Positions 55,329-63,654 are shown, counted from the stretch's first letter. The stretch is DNA of 64,000 bases from Bifidobacterium pullorum subsp. gallinarum (GCF_000741215.1 NZ_JGYX01000002.1:248001-312000), one strand, 5' to 3'. Translations and numbers: made by a program. The notes: generated from the letters alone by a model not told the origin.

Positions 55329-56060
55329 TCACCGTGCGGCGAGCACCGCGGCGCGCACGATGGCACGGTCGGTCCGCTCCACGGGGTTCTGGCCACCGCC
55401 ACCGGGACCGCCCGATGCGGCGACCAGCGTCTTGCCGGACAGGTGGATGGCGTCCACCCCCGCCGCACGAATCGCGCCGATGCTTTCGGGCGTCACCCCG
55501 CCGCCGGCCTGGATCTCGATGCGTCCGGCGGCGTGCCTCACCAGATCGCGCAGCCGGTCAAGGCCTTCGGGCACCGTCGGAGCCCCGCCCGAGGTGAGCA
55601 CACGCGTATAGCCCAGTTCGATCAGCACGTCCAGCGCGGCGAACTGGTCGGGCACCATGTCGAACGCACGGTGGAAGGTCACCTGCACGTCGCGGTTGCA
55701 GCGGCGGCCCTCGTCTCGGGCGCATTCGATCAGGGCGGCGGCGAAGGGCACATCGATGGTGTTGTCCTCATTGAGCCCGCCGACCACCACGCCGCTCGCG
55801 CCGGCGAGGATGGCGGAGCGCACGTCGCCCAACTGCACCATCCGTTCCGTCTTGCCGAACACGAACGAGCCGGAACGCGGGCGCACCAGCACCTGCACGC
55901 CGCGCGGCAGACCCACGTGCGAGCACGCCTGGATCAGCGCGAAACTCGGCGTCAGACCACCGGTGGCGCCCAATGCCACACACAGCTCGATGCGGTCGGC
56001 CCCTTCCTCCAGGGCGATCCTCGCGCCTTCGACATCCTGTACGGCGATTTCCACGGTCAC
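55329..56060 (-). CDS. cutC: CutC family protein
   Basis: CutC proteins are TIM-barrel proteins once linked to copper tolerance; the biochemical role is uncertain. The 243-residue product starts VTVEIAVQDVEGARIALEEGADRIELC, with the conserved GGLTPSFALI, VLVRPRSGSFVF and TFHRAFDM segments, and ends with the GRIEIQAGGGVTPESIGAI. The start is set at GTG 56060, six bases after AAGGAG; the ATG at 56066 would touch that site. It is convergent with ROK1 and divergent from ROK2. Confidence 0.85.
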   Translation of the reverse strand: MTVEIAVQDVEGARIALEEGADRIELCVALGATGGLTPSFALIQACSHVGLPRGVQVLVRPRSGSFVFGKTERMVQLGDVRSAILAGASGVVVGGLNEDNTIDVPFAAALIECARDEGRRCNRDVQVTFHRAFDMVPDQFAALDVLIELGYTRVLTSGGAPTVPEGLDRLRDLVRHAAGRIEIQAGGGVTPESIGAIRAAGVDAIHLSGKTLVAASGGPGGGGQNPVERTDRAIVRAAVLAAR

Positions 56061-56190
56061 GGGCATCTCCTTTGATTCTCCTGCCTTGCCACGCCACCAC
56101 GGTACCATCTCCGCGCCGGGCACCACGCCGTGTCACGGATCCCCGACGGGCGGCAGCGGCCTTGGCCGTCGGCGACACGCTGTAAAACGA

Positions 56191-56218
56191 TTGACATATA
56201 CATTAACCATGTTAATAT
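56191..56218 (+). promoter_or_regulatory. Promoter of the ROK2-fructokinase unit with overlapping operator
   Basis: TTGACA (56191-56196) and TAATAT (56213-56218), spaced 16 bases, form the strongest promoter in the window. TTAACCATGTTAA (56203-56215), a perfect TTAAC-N3-GTTAA palindrome, covers the spacer and part of the -10, so a bound repressor would exclude RNA polymerase. Confidence 0.75.
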
Positions 56219-56274
56219 ATAAACAATCGTTGGAAGTCAAAGACGGACCGACAACCGCACCCAAGGAGGCGTCG

Positions 56275-57480
56275 ATGCCCACGTCCACAACCGTCGCATC
56301 GCAGGCGACCGTGTCCGAGTCGAACCGCTCGCGCATCCTCCAGCACCTGTACTACCACGGCATCTGCTCGCGGGCGCAGATCGCCAAGGCCCTGGGACTG
56401 ACGCCCGCCGCCATCACCAAGATCACCGCACGCCTCATCGAGGCCGGCATCATCGAGGAGACCGGGGACATGGAGGGACGGCTGAACCGTCGCTCCATCG
56501 GCCTGAACCTGGACCCCACGCGGTTCCACGTCATCGGCGTCAAATTCGCACGCAGCCTGGTGGAGATCGGCGTCTTCGACCTGAGCGGCACCGCGCTGTC
56601 CATCGAGGACCTGCCCACGGTCAGCGAGGACACCATCCCGCAGACCATCGCCGACATCCACACCAAGGTCGGCGCGCTGCTCGACGCCGACCCGGCCATC
56701 ATCGCCATCGGCATGGCCGTCCCCGGACCGTACCTGCGCGAGGCGGGGTACACCACCGTCGTCTCCTCCATGCAGGGATGGCGCACCATCAACTTCCTCG
56801 ACGAATTCGACACGGCCTTCCGCGTACCGGTGTTCGTCGAGCAGGACGCCCGCGCCGGCGTGCTGGCCCAGCACCTGTTCTCCGACGACGGCCACTGCAA
56901 CAACCTCGCCTACTACCTGCTCGGCGAAGGCGTCGGGCTCGGGGTCATCGACCACGGCAACCTCATCAACGGCGCCCAGGGCACGGCCACCGAACTCGGC
57001 CACACCAGCGTGGACGTCAACGGCCTGCCCTGCGACTGCGGCAACGTCGGATGCCTGGAACGCTACTGCTCCGCCAACGCCATCCACGAGCGCATCAACG
57101 CCGCCGGCATCATCGCGGACAGCCCATTGATGACCCACCGGCAGGCATGCAACGCCCTGTTCGGGCTCGTGTGCGACGGCGACCGGCAGGCCACGGCCAT
57201 CCTCGACGAGGCAAGCCGCTACATCGCCTACGGATGCGTGACGATCTGCAACATGTTCAACCCGGAGCGCATCATCCTCGGCGACATCGTCTCCGGAGCC
57301 GGGCAACGGCTGCTCGACATCGTGCGCGACATCACCAGCCGCCGCGTCAGCGCCGAAGTCATCGAGGCCACGGACATCCGCCTGTCGCAACTGCCCGCCG
57401 ACGCCACCGTCGCCGGCGCGGCGGCCGTGGCCATCACCCAGTTCCTCACCACCCCGTCGAGATTCTTCGACATCTCCTGA
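56275..57480 (+). CDS. ROK family transcriptional regulator (ROK2), candidate master repressor
   Basis: The 401-residue repressor has a winged helix (NRSRILQHLYYHGICSRAQIAKALGLTPAAITKITARLIEAGIIEETG) and a ROK domain with GMAVPGPYLREAGY, EQDARAGVLAQHLF, TATELGHTSVDVNGLPCDCGNVGCLERYC. This resembles NagC/NagR regulators of GlcNAc use. Its promoter overlaps TTAAC-N3-GTTAA, suggesting it represses itself; the same site recurs before the glycosidase and AGE genes, so it is the best candidate for the regulator of the locus. AAGGAGG precedes the ATG. The fructokinase gene follows 61 bases later. Confidence 0.9.
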   Translation: MPTSTTVASQATVSESNRSRILQHLYYHGICSRAQIAKALGLTPAAITKITARLIEAGIIEETGDMEGRLNRRSIGLNLDPTRFHVIGVKFARSLVEIGVFDLSGTALSIEDLPTVSEDTIPQTIADIHTKVGALLDADPAIIAIGMAVPGPYLREAGYTTVVSSMQGWRTINFLDEFDTAFRVPVFVEQDARAGVLAQHLFSDDGHCNNLAYYLLGEGVGLGVIDHGNLINGAQGTATELGHTSVDVNGLPCDCGNVGCLERYCSANAIHERINAAGIIADSPLMTHRQACNALFGLVCDGDRQATAILDEASRYIAYGCVTICNMFNPERIILGDIVSGAGQRLLDIVRDITSRRVSAEVIEATDIRLSQLPADATVAGAAAVAITQFLTTPSRFFDIS

Positions 57481-57541
57481 CGGCAGGCGGTCCCTGACGT
57501 CAATCGACAACCCAACATATCAACCAAGGAAAGGAATCACC

Positions 57542-58444
57542 ATGACCAAACCCACCGTGCTCTCCCTCGGCGAACTGCTGTGGGACATGCTCCCCACCGG
57601 CAAGCGCGCCGGCGGCGCCCCGGTCAACTTCATCTACCACGCCTCCATGAACGGCGCCGAGGGCGTGGCCATCAGCGCCGTGGGCGAGGACGAGCTCGGC
57701 GACGAGCTGCTGGCCGCCACCCAGGCCGCCGGCATCAACTCGATGATCCAGCGCAACGCCTGGCCGACCGGCACCGTGGACGTGGCGCTCAAGAACGGCA
57801 TCCCCGAGTACACAATCGTGAAGAACGTGGCCTGGGACCACATCCTGTACACTCGCCAGCTCATCGAGGTCGTCGAAAGCGCCGACGCGATCTGCTTCGG
57901 CACGCTGGGCCTGCGCTCCCCCGAATCGCATGACACCATCATCGAACTGCTCAAGCACGCCAAGCCCGGCACGATGAAGTTCTTCGACATCAACCTGCGC
58001 GGCGACCACTATTCCAAGGAGCTGATCGAGGAACTGCTCGGATACGCCACCGTGTTCAAGATCAACGACGACGAACTGTTCCTCCTGCGCGACATGTTCG
58101 ACATCCGCGGCACCTCCGACGACGAGGCCTGCCGTTGGTTCATCAACGAATACGGCCTCGACTACATCATCCTGACCGGCGGCGCCGCCTTCAGCACCGT
58201 CATGTCGAAGACGGGCAAGAGCTCCACGATCTCCACGCCGCGGGTCGAGGTGGCCGACACCGTGGGCGCAGGCGACTCGTTCTCCGGCACCTTCACCGGC
58301 AAGCTGCTCAACGGCGCCACGATGGAGGAGGCGCACCGCGCGGCCGTCAACACATCCGCCTTCGTCTGCACGCAGGAAGGCGCCTGGCCCGCCTATCCCG
58401 AGGAGGGCATCCCGGACTACTGCAAGATCATCAACGGCGAGTGA
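57542..58444 (+). CDS. Fructokinase / PfkB-family carbohydrate kinase
   Basis: The 300-residue kinase shows LGELLWDMLP, GGAPVNFIYHASM (substrate-binding), and the ATP/anion-hole signature DTVGAGDSFSGTFTGKLL with catalytic Asp. These fit fructokinases producing F6P, the entry to the bifid shunt. It lies behind ROK2 in one unit; with an AGE-family mannose isomerase downstream it would complete a mannose-to-F6P route. AAGGAAAGGA precedes the ATG. Confidence 0.9.
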   Translation: MTKPTVLSLGELLWDMLPTGKRAGGAPVNFIYHASMNGAEGVAISAVGEDELGDELLAATQAAGINSMIQRNAWPTGTVDVALKNGIPEYTIVKNVAWDHILYTRQLIEVVESADAICFGTLGLRSPESHDTIIELLKHAKPGTMKFFDINLRGDHYSKELIEELLGYATVFKINDDELFLLRDMFDIRGTSDDEACRWFINEYGLDYIILTGGAAFSTVMSKTGKSSTISTPRVEVADTVGAGDSFSGTFTGKLLNGATMEEAHRAAVNTSAFVCTQEGAWPAYPEEGIPDYCKIINGE

Positions 58445-58449
58445 GCGTT

Positions 58450-58498
58450 ATGGCCCATATGTCACATGAGCATAGTGTTTGTGCGACATATGGGCCAT
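58450..58498. terminator. Long hairpin after the fructokinase gene
   Basis: ATGGCCCATATGTC (58450-58463) pairs perfectly with GACATATGGGCCAT (58485-58498), five bases after the stop. There is no T-run. Confidence 0.55.
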
Positions 58499-58517
58499 TG
58501 CATGTGCCCCTCGAGGT

Positions 58518-58556
58518 CCTGTTGCCGCAGCACCACCAGACCGCTGCGGCAACAGG
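58518..58556. repeat. Second hairpin between fructokinase and ssrA
   Basis: CCTGTTGCCGCAG (58518-58530) pairs perfectly with CTGCGGCAACAGG (58544-58556). Lying 20 bases past the first hairpin and before ssrA, it may add to termination or be an RNA or protein binding site. Confidence 0.55.
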
Positions 58557-58652
58557 GCCGGTTCACCGGGAACGCATCGAGTTGCATTCATCGGGCAACA
58601 GGGTTATTGTGGAAAGTCCGGCCACGCGCCGGCATGGTTTGACAATTCAAAA

Positions 58653-59047
58653 GGGGCCGATCGGTTTCGACGATGACCTGTTCGCTGCAGGGAAGCGTGC
58701 CGAGAATGCGGGGTCCACTCGTGGATGTCCCCCGCAAAACAATAAGTGCTAAATCTAACCGCACTGAGTTCGCTCTCGCTGCCTGAGCTTCGCGCCAGGA
58801 CTAATCCAGCGAGCAGCCGCTCCGTCCGTTCTTCTGCGTCTCCGGGAAGAAATCGGGCGTCGTTAAGGAGACTCGCCTCACTCGCCGAGCCGCAGGGCGT
58901 CTGAGGGACTTACACTGTGGATAGGCCTGCCACCGGTTGTCCGCGATATAGGTGGAGGCAGAACAATAGCTGAAAAGCCAGCGGACTACGCACGTAGAAG
59001 ACTGTGGGTACGGTCATCGGACCGGGGTTCGATTCCCCGCGGCTCCA
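58653..59047 (+). ncRNA. ssrA: Transfer-messenger RNA (tmRNA)
   Basis: tmRNA rescues stalled ribosomes and tags proteins for degradation. The 5' end GGGGCCGATCGGTTTCGAC and the 3' end GGTTCGATTCCCCGCGGCTCCA form the tRNA-like domain; GGGGCCG pairs with CGGCTCC in the acceptor stem. CCA is not encoded and must be added. The tag frame starts at GCT 58748 and reads AKSNRTEFALAA then TGA (58784-58786), with the usual ALAA end. The body has pseudoknot-like GC-rich stems. A GACAAT hexamer ends seven bases before the 5' end. A terminator follows. Confidence 0.95.
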
Positions 59048-59055
59048 CTTGTTCA

Positions 59056-59087
59056 GGGTTCCGGGCATACGCCCGGAACCCTTTTTT
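59056..59087 (+). terminator. Terminator of ssrA
   Basis: An 11-bp perfect stem GGGTTCCGGGC / GCCCGGAACCC with a four-base loop is followed by TTTTTT. Confidence 0.92.
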
Positions 59088-59142
59088 GTTGCCCTCACAC
59101 CGTCATATCCACCACACCCGGCGTGTCTTAAGCGGTTTAGTA

Positions 59143-59155
59143 TTAACATTGTTAA
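59143..59155. promoter_or_regulatory. ROK/NagR-type operator upstream of AGE, copy 1
   Basis: TTAACATTGTTAA is a perfect TTAAC-N3-GTTAA palindrome about 55 bases before the AGE start. Confidence 0.65.
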
Positions 59156-59159
59156 CGTA

Positions 59160-59172
59160 TTAACGCAGTTAC
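59160..59172. promoter_or_regulatory. ROK/NagR-type operator upstream of AGE, copy 2
   Basis: TTAACGCAGTTAC matches the palindrome with one mismatch, 17 bases after copy 1. Confidence 0.5.
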
Positions 59173-59208
59173 CGTCGATGTCGACGGACGTCTGGAAGGA
59201 CATCGCAT

Positions 59209-60462
59209 ATGACCGCCGCCTACGCGCCCGAAGCCTATGTCTTCGGCTCGCCGGAGAACCACGACCTGCTTGAGGCCGAAAGCAACGAACTGCTGCATTT
59301 CGGACACCGCTTCCCCGCCCCGAACGGCGGTTCCACCTGGCTGGACGATCGCGGCAACCCCGACCCCTCCCACGGCATCCAGACCTGGATCACCTGCCGC
59401 ATGGCGCACGTCTACACGCTCGGCGCCATCCACGGCGAGCCAGATGCCGAGAAGCTCGTTGACAAGGCGCTCGACGGCCTGCGCGGGCCGCTGCATGATG
59501 ATGTGAACGGCGGCTGGTATCCGTCCATCACCGCGGACGGCACCCCCGAGGCGGGCAAGGTCTGCTACACGCACGCCTTCGTCATCCTGGCCGCCACCTC
59601 GGCCACGCTGATCGGACGCCCGGGCGCCAAGGAACTGCTCTCCGAAGCGCTCGACACCTACAACGCGCACTTCTGGGACGAGGAGCACGGCCTGGCCGTG
59701 GACACCTGGAACACCGAGTTCACCGAGCTGGATCCGTACCGCGGCATCAACGCCAACATGCACACCGTCGAGGCGTTCCTGGCCGTGGCGGACGTGACCG
59801 GCGACGAGACCTATCGCACCCGCGCCGGCCGCATCATCGACCACGTCGTCGACTGGGCGTCGCACAACTCGTGGCGCATCCCGGAGCACTTCACCGCCGA
59901 CTGGACACCGGACCTGGAGTTCAACCGCAGCAAGCCCGACGACCAGTTCAAGCCGTACGGCGCCACGCCCGGCCACGGCATCGAATGGGCCCGCCTGATC
60001 ACCCAGTTCGCCACCAGCTGCAGCCGCACCGACGAGCAGAAGGCCGCGCTGATCGACGCCGCCGAACACCTGTTCGCTCGCGCGCTCGAGGACGCCTGGA
60101 ACACCGACGGCACCGTGGGCCTGGCCTACACCACCGACTGGAACGGCCGCCCCGTGGTCACCGACCGCATGCACTGGACGCTCGCCGAATCCGTGAACAC
60201 CTCCGCCGTGCTGGCCACCGTGACCGACAAGCAGGAGTACAAGGATTGGTACGCCACGTTCTGGCGGTACATCGACGAATACCTCATCGACCATGAGCAC
60301 GGCTCCTGGTTCCACCAGCTGGACAAGGACAACCACGTCATCGGCACCGTGTGGCCCGGCAAGTCCGACCTGTACCACGCGCTGCAGTGCACGTTCATCC
60401 CGCGTCTGAATCCGGCCGTCTCCGTGGCCCCCGCCCTGAAGCAGGCCACCGAGACCCGTTAA
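59209..60462 (+). CDS. AGE family epimerase/isomerase (mannose isomerase or GlcNAc 2-epimerase-like)
   Basis: The 417-residue protein is an (alpha/alpha)6 barrel of the N-acylglucosamine 2-epimerase family: RMAHVYTLGAIHG, GGWYPSI, KVCYTHAFVILAA (catalytic-type His), NANMHTVEAFLAVADVTG (second His), PGHGIEWARLI and YHALQCTFIPR. The closest motif pattern is that of YihS-like aldose-ketose isomerases, which interconvert mannose and fructose, rather than true GlcNAc epimerases. Two operators precede it, linking it to the glycan regulon, and an AAGGA site lies before the ATG. Substrate remains to be shown. Confidence 0.85.
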   Translation: MTAAYAPEAYVFGSPENHDLLEAESNELLHFGHRFPAPNGGSTWLDDRGNPDPSHGIQTWITCRMAHVYTLGAIHGEPDAEKLVDKALDGLRGPLHDDVNGGWYPSITADGTPEAGKVCYTHAFVILAATSATLIGRPGAKELLSEALDTYNAHFWDEEHGLAVDTWNTEFTELDPYRGINANMHTVEAFLAVADVTGDETYRTRAGRIIDHVVDWASHNSWRIPEHFTADWTPDLEFNRSKPDDQFKPYGATPGHGIEWARLITQFATSCSRTDEQKAALIDAAEHLFARALEDAWNTDGTVGLAYTTDWNGRPVVTDRMHWTLAESVNTSAVLATVTDKQEYKDWYATFWRYIDEYLIDHEHGSWFHQLDKDNHVIGTVWPGKSDLYHALQCTFIPRLNPAVSVAPALKQATETR

Positions 60463-60488
60463 CACGTCCCTCCCTCCTTCCGAAAACA

Positions 60489-60526
60489 GCGGGCGCCCCG
60501 GTTCCTTCACGGACCGGGGCGCCCGC
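60489..60526 (+). terminator. Terminator-like hairpin after AGE
   Basis: GCGGGCGCCCCGGT (60489-60502) pairs perfectly with ACCGGGGCGCCCGC (60513-60526), 26 bases past the AGE stop; only CTTA follows. Confidence 0.65.
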
Positions 60527-60559
60527 CTTATCCGCGCCGAAGCAGGTATGATGGCCGGT

Positions 60560-61045
60560 ATGAGAGTGGTCATTCAACGCGTGAGTTCGGCGGGTGTGGA
60601 CGTGATCGACGCGGCAACCGGCGAGCCGGACGCCTCCTTCGAGCCGCAGCGGATCGGACTTGGACTGGTGCTGCTGGTTGCGGTCAGCGATGACGACGGG
60701 CCCGAGCAGATCGACTGGACGGCCCGCAAGATCGCCAATCTGCGAATCTTCGATGACGACGAAGGCAAGATGAACCGCTCGGTGCTCGACGTGGGCGGCG
60801 AGGTGCTGTCCATCTCCCAGTTCACGCTGTACGGCGATGTGCGGCGGGGCAACCGTCCGAGTTTCGTGGCGGCCGGGCAGCCCGACCATGCGCGGGACGT
60901 CTGGCTACGCCTTGACGAGGCGCTGCGCGGCCATGGGCTCACTGTCCGGGAGGGCCGGTTCGCCGCCCATATGCGGGTGTCGCTGACCAACGACGGCCCG
61001 GTGACCATCCCGCTCGATACGGCGGTGATGGCCCGGCCCCGCTAA
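60560..61045 (+). CDS. dtd: D-aminoacyl-tRNA deacylase
   Basis: DTD removes D-amino acids from tRNAs. The 161-residue product has the two active-site motifs SQFTLYGDVRRGNRPSF and NDGPVTIPLDT (GP motif) and the start MRVVIQRVSSAGVDV. A role in a cell that makes D-Asp is plausible but generic. TATGAT (60547-60552) lies exactly seven bases before the ATG with no ribosome site, pointing to leaderless initiation. Confidence 0.95.
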   Translation: MRVVIQRVSSAGVDVIDAATGEPDASFEPQRIGLGLVLLVAVSDDDGPEQIDWTARKIANLRIFDDDEGKMNRSVLDVGGEVLSISQFTLYGDVRRGNRPSFVAAGQPDHARDVWLRLDEALRGHGLTVREGRFAAHMRVSLTNDGPVTIPLDTAVMARPR

Positions 61046-61080
61046 GGATTCGGCATCTTCCCTCCCCGGTCCCTTCCGGG

Positions 61081-61109
61081 GCGGGGCACGCCTGCCGGGC
61101 ATGCCCCGC
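61081..61109. terminator. Hairpin between dtd and ftsQ
   Basis: GCGGGGCA / TGCCCCGC, an 8-bp stem, lies between the convergent dtd and ftsQ genes; no T-run. Confidence 0.45.
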
Positions 61110-61114
61110 CAAAG

Positions 61115-62089
61115 CTACTTGATGATGGGGCGCAGCGGTGCGGAGACGTCCACCTGGTGCTTGTCCCCGATGACGTTGGGGTCGTTGATAATCTTGTCGA
61201 CCACGGCCTTCTTCAGTTTCAGGTCGGAGGAGTCGCCCCAGACGATGGTGTAGTTGCCGCCGTCCAGCACCGTGGTGATCGAATCCTGCGTCTGCGCGCT
61301 CACCGAGGAGATGCGCTGCCGTATCGACTCGTCCAATCGTCCCAGGATCGACAGGGTCTCGTGCACCGCCTGGTCGGACAGCCCCTGGTCGACATCACCG
61401 ACGTCCACCACCGGAATGCCTTCCACCGATACGTTCCCGACGGAATTGAGCACGCGCCCCTTGCTGTCGACCGCGGTCATGGACCCGTCCGAGGCGCGCA
61501 GCATGGCGGCGGGCCGCTGTGCCCGGACCGTCACGCGCAGACGGTTGGGGAACTGCTTGCTCACCTTGGCCTCGGTGACGCCGGGGATGTCGTCCAGCTG
61601 GTCGATGACGTCGTCGCTGGAGACCAGGAGCAGCGATTTGCCGGTCTGTTTGCCGGCGATCTGCATGATCTGCTCCTCGCTGACCCATTCGTTGCCGCCG
61701 GACACCTGGATGCCGCCGGTTTCCAGCCGGAACACCGGGGAGAAGAACAGCAGCCAGACCAAGGCGGCCACGGCGGCCAGCGCGGCGGTTATGACCACCG
61801 CCCGCAGGAGAATCACGCGCGCGGTCGCCTTGCGGCGCTCCTTCAGACGGGCGCGGAAATCCACGACCTTCGGACGCGTAACCACGCCGAGCGGCCCGCG
61901 GGTCTGGTTCAGCGTCTTGGCGACAAGGTCCTCGCCCTGCAGGCGCCTGACGTCGACGAATTCACCGGGATCGGATTGCCCGCTGCGTTTCGGGGACGAC
62001 TCCGTCGAGCGCACGGAGCGCGCCGAGCGTGCGGGCGCCGCCGCCGGCTTGCGGTCCACCGCACCGGAGACGACCCGTCGCCCCGCCAT
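61115..62089 (-). CDS. ftsQ: Cell division protein FtsQ
   Basis: FtsQ is the divisome scaffold that ties FtsB/FtsL to the ring. The 324-residue product has a basic, Ser/Ala-rich cytoplasmic tail (1-92), one transmembrane helix (about 93-116, VILLRAVVITAALAAVAALV), a POTRA domain (FRLETGGIQVSGGNEWVSEEQI..) and an FtsQ beta domain. The start ATG at 62089 overlaps the murC stop by one base (TGATG), implying coupling. A frame open further 5' lies inside murC and is rejected. ftsZ would lie beyond in many relatives, but here the convergent dtd follows. Confidence 0.9.
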   Translation of the reverse strand: MAGRRVVSGAVDRKPAAAPARSARSVRSTESSPKRSGQSDPGEFVDVRRLQGEDLVAKTLNQTRGPLGVVTRPKVVDFRARLKERRKATARVILLRAVVITAALAAVAALVWLLFFSPVFRLETGGIQVSGGNEWVSEEQIMQIAGKQTGKSLLLVSSDDVIDQLDDIPGVTEAKVSKQFPNRLRVTVRAQRPAAMLRASDGSMTAVDSKGRVLNSVGNVSVEGIPVVDVGDVDQGLSDQAVHETLSILGRLDESIRQRISSVSAQTQDSITTVLDGGNYTIVWGDSSDLKLKKAVVDKIINDPNVIGDKHQVDVSAPLRPIIK

Positions 62090-63654
62090 CAGGATTCCAT
62101 CCCGCCGACGCGCGCCGACAGCTCGCGCAGCAGCACGTCGTCCATCCGGTTGATGTCGCCGGCGCCGACGGTGATCACCACATCCCCCGTCCGGACGGTG
62201 TCGAGGATGCGCACGGCGGCCTGCCGCATATCCTCGACGGCGCGGATCCACTCCCCCGCATCCGCGCAACGGTCCGCGTCCGCGGCCTGGACGATGGTCG
62301 AGGCCGAGACGTCGGGGAAGTCCTCCTGCTTCTCGCGGGCGGGGAAGATACCGGCCACGATCACGTCGTCGGCCTTCGACAGCGCCTGTGCGAACTGCTC
62401 GGCGAAGATCCGGGTGCGCGAGTACAGGTGCGGCTGGAACAGCACATGGATGCGGGATTGCGGATACCGGCGCCGGGCCGCGTCGAGCAGCGCGGCGATC
62501 TCGGTGGGATGGTGGGCGTAGTCGTCCACGACGGTGACCCCGTTCACGCACCCGCACACCTGGAAGCGTCGCGCCGCACCCAGGAACGAGGCGGCGGCCC
62601 GTGCGGCCTGCTCGTACGGCATGCCCAGCATCCCCGCGGCGATGATGGCGGCGGCGGCGTTGCGCGCGTTATGGATGCCCGGGATGGACAGTTCCACGGG
62701 CACCTCCAGCTCCGCGCCGTCGGCCAACGCCGGAGGGATGCGCAGCGTGAAGCATTCGCGGCCGGTGCGCTCGCGTTCCCGCTCCGATTCGATGCGGACC
62801 GCAACCGCGCCGTTGAGGTCGCCCAGCGTATCGGGATCCTGGGTGGTGTAGACCACGACCCGTCCGGCGACGTCCGCGTCCACGGCCCGCAGGACCTCCA
62901 GGCAGCCTTCGTCGTCGGCGCACATGACGACCGCGTCCCTCGCGTGGCCGATGTGGTCGACGAAGGCCCGGTGGTATCGGTCCGCCGTGCCGTAATGGTC
63001 CAGATGGTCGGGTTCCGCATTGGTGACGATGGCGATGGAGGGACGGTACTTGGCGAAGCTGCCGTCGGATTCGTCGGCCTCCGCCACCAGCACCGCGCCG
63101 TGTCCGGCATGGCCGCCGTCACGGTTCGTGCCGTCCGGCGACTGGATGGAGCCGCCGATGGCGTAGCTGGGGTCGGCGAGCTCCCCGGTTCCCGCGTTGA
63201 CCAGGATGTGGGCGAGCAGCGAGCTGGTGGTGGTCTTACCGTGCGCGCCAGCCACGGTGACGGCCCGTTTGGCGGCCATCAGCAGGGCGAGGATGTCGCT
63301 GCGGTGCACGATGCGGGCACCGGCCGCATGCGCCGCCACGATCTCCGGATTGTCCGGCTTGATGGCGCTCGAATAGACCACGGTTGCCGCGCCGGCCACG
63401 TTCTGCGCGCGCTGCCCGAACTGGACCGCGACGCCCAGCGACTGCAGCCGATCGGTTTTGGGGCTTGGCTCGCGGTCGGATCCGTCGACGACGACGCCCT
63501 GCTCGTGCAGCATCTCGGCCAGCACGCTCATGCCGGCGCCGCCGATGCCGATGAAATGGGTCCGGCCCAGATCGCCGATCCGTTCGTCGGGTCCGAAGGC
63601 CGGACGGGTCGGATCGAGCTCGATGGTTGTCTCGACGGCTGATTGTTCTGACAC
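62089..63654 (-). CDS. murC: UDP-N-acetylmuramate--L-alanine ligase
   Basis: MurC adds L-Ala to UDP-MurNAc, the first stem-peptide step. The 521-residue protein has FIGIGGAGMS (34-43), the ATP site GAHGKTTT (136-143), EADESDGSF, NAEPDHLDHY and VVDDYAHHPTEIAA. The start is GTG at 63654, six bases after GGAAGGA; upstream codons belong to murG sequence in another frame. It lies 46 bases behind murG and overlaps ftsQ by one base. Confidence 0.95.
   Translation of the reverse strand: MSEQSAVETTIELDPTRPAFGPDERIGDLGRTHFIGIGGAGMSVLAEMLHEQGVVVDGSDREPSPKTDRLQSLGVAVQFGQRAQNVAGAATVVYSSAIKPDNPEIVAAHAAGARIVHRSDILALLMAAKRAVTVAGAHGKTTTSSLLAHILVNAGTGELADPSYAIGGSIQSPDGTNRDGGHAGHGAVLVAEADESDGSFAKYRPSIAIVTNAEPDHLDHYGTADRYHRAFVDHIGHARDAVVMCADDEGCLEVLRAVDADVAGRVVVYTTQDPDTLGDLNGAVAVRIESERERERTGRECFTLRIPPALADGAELEVPVELSIPGIHNARNAAAAIIAAGMLGMPYEQAARAAASFLGAARRFQVCGCVNGVTVVDDYAHHPTEIAALLDAARRRYPQSRIHVLFQPHLYSRTRIFAEQFAQALSKADDVIVAGIFPAREKQEDFPDVSASTIVQAADADRCADAGEWIRAVEDMRQAAVRILDTVRTGDVVITVGAGDINRMDDVLLRELSARVGGMES

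Noticed and set aside
58980-59047. A tRNA gene suggested by the T-arm GGTTCGATTCC and acceptor end
   Set aside because: The matching 5' acceptor strand lies about 390 bases upstream with a tag-peptide frame in between, so this is the tRNA-like domain of tmRNA.
58910-59203. 97-codon frame on the minus strand
   Set aside because: It overlaps the tmRNA 3' half and its terminator; the RNA identification is much stronger.
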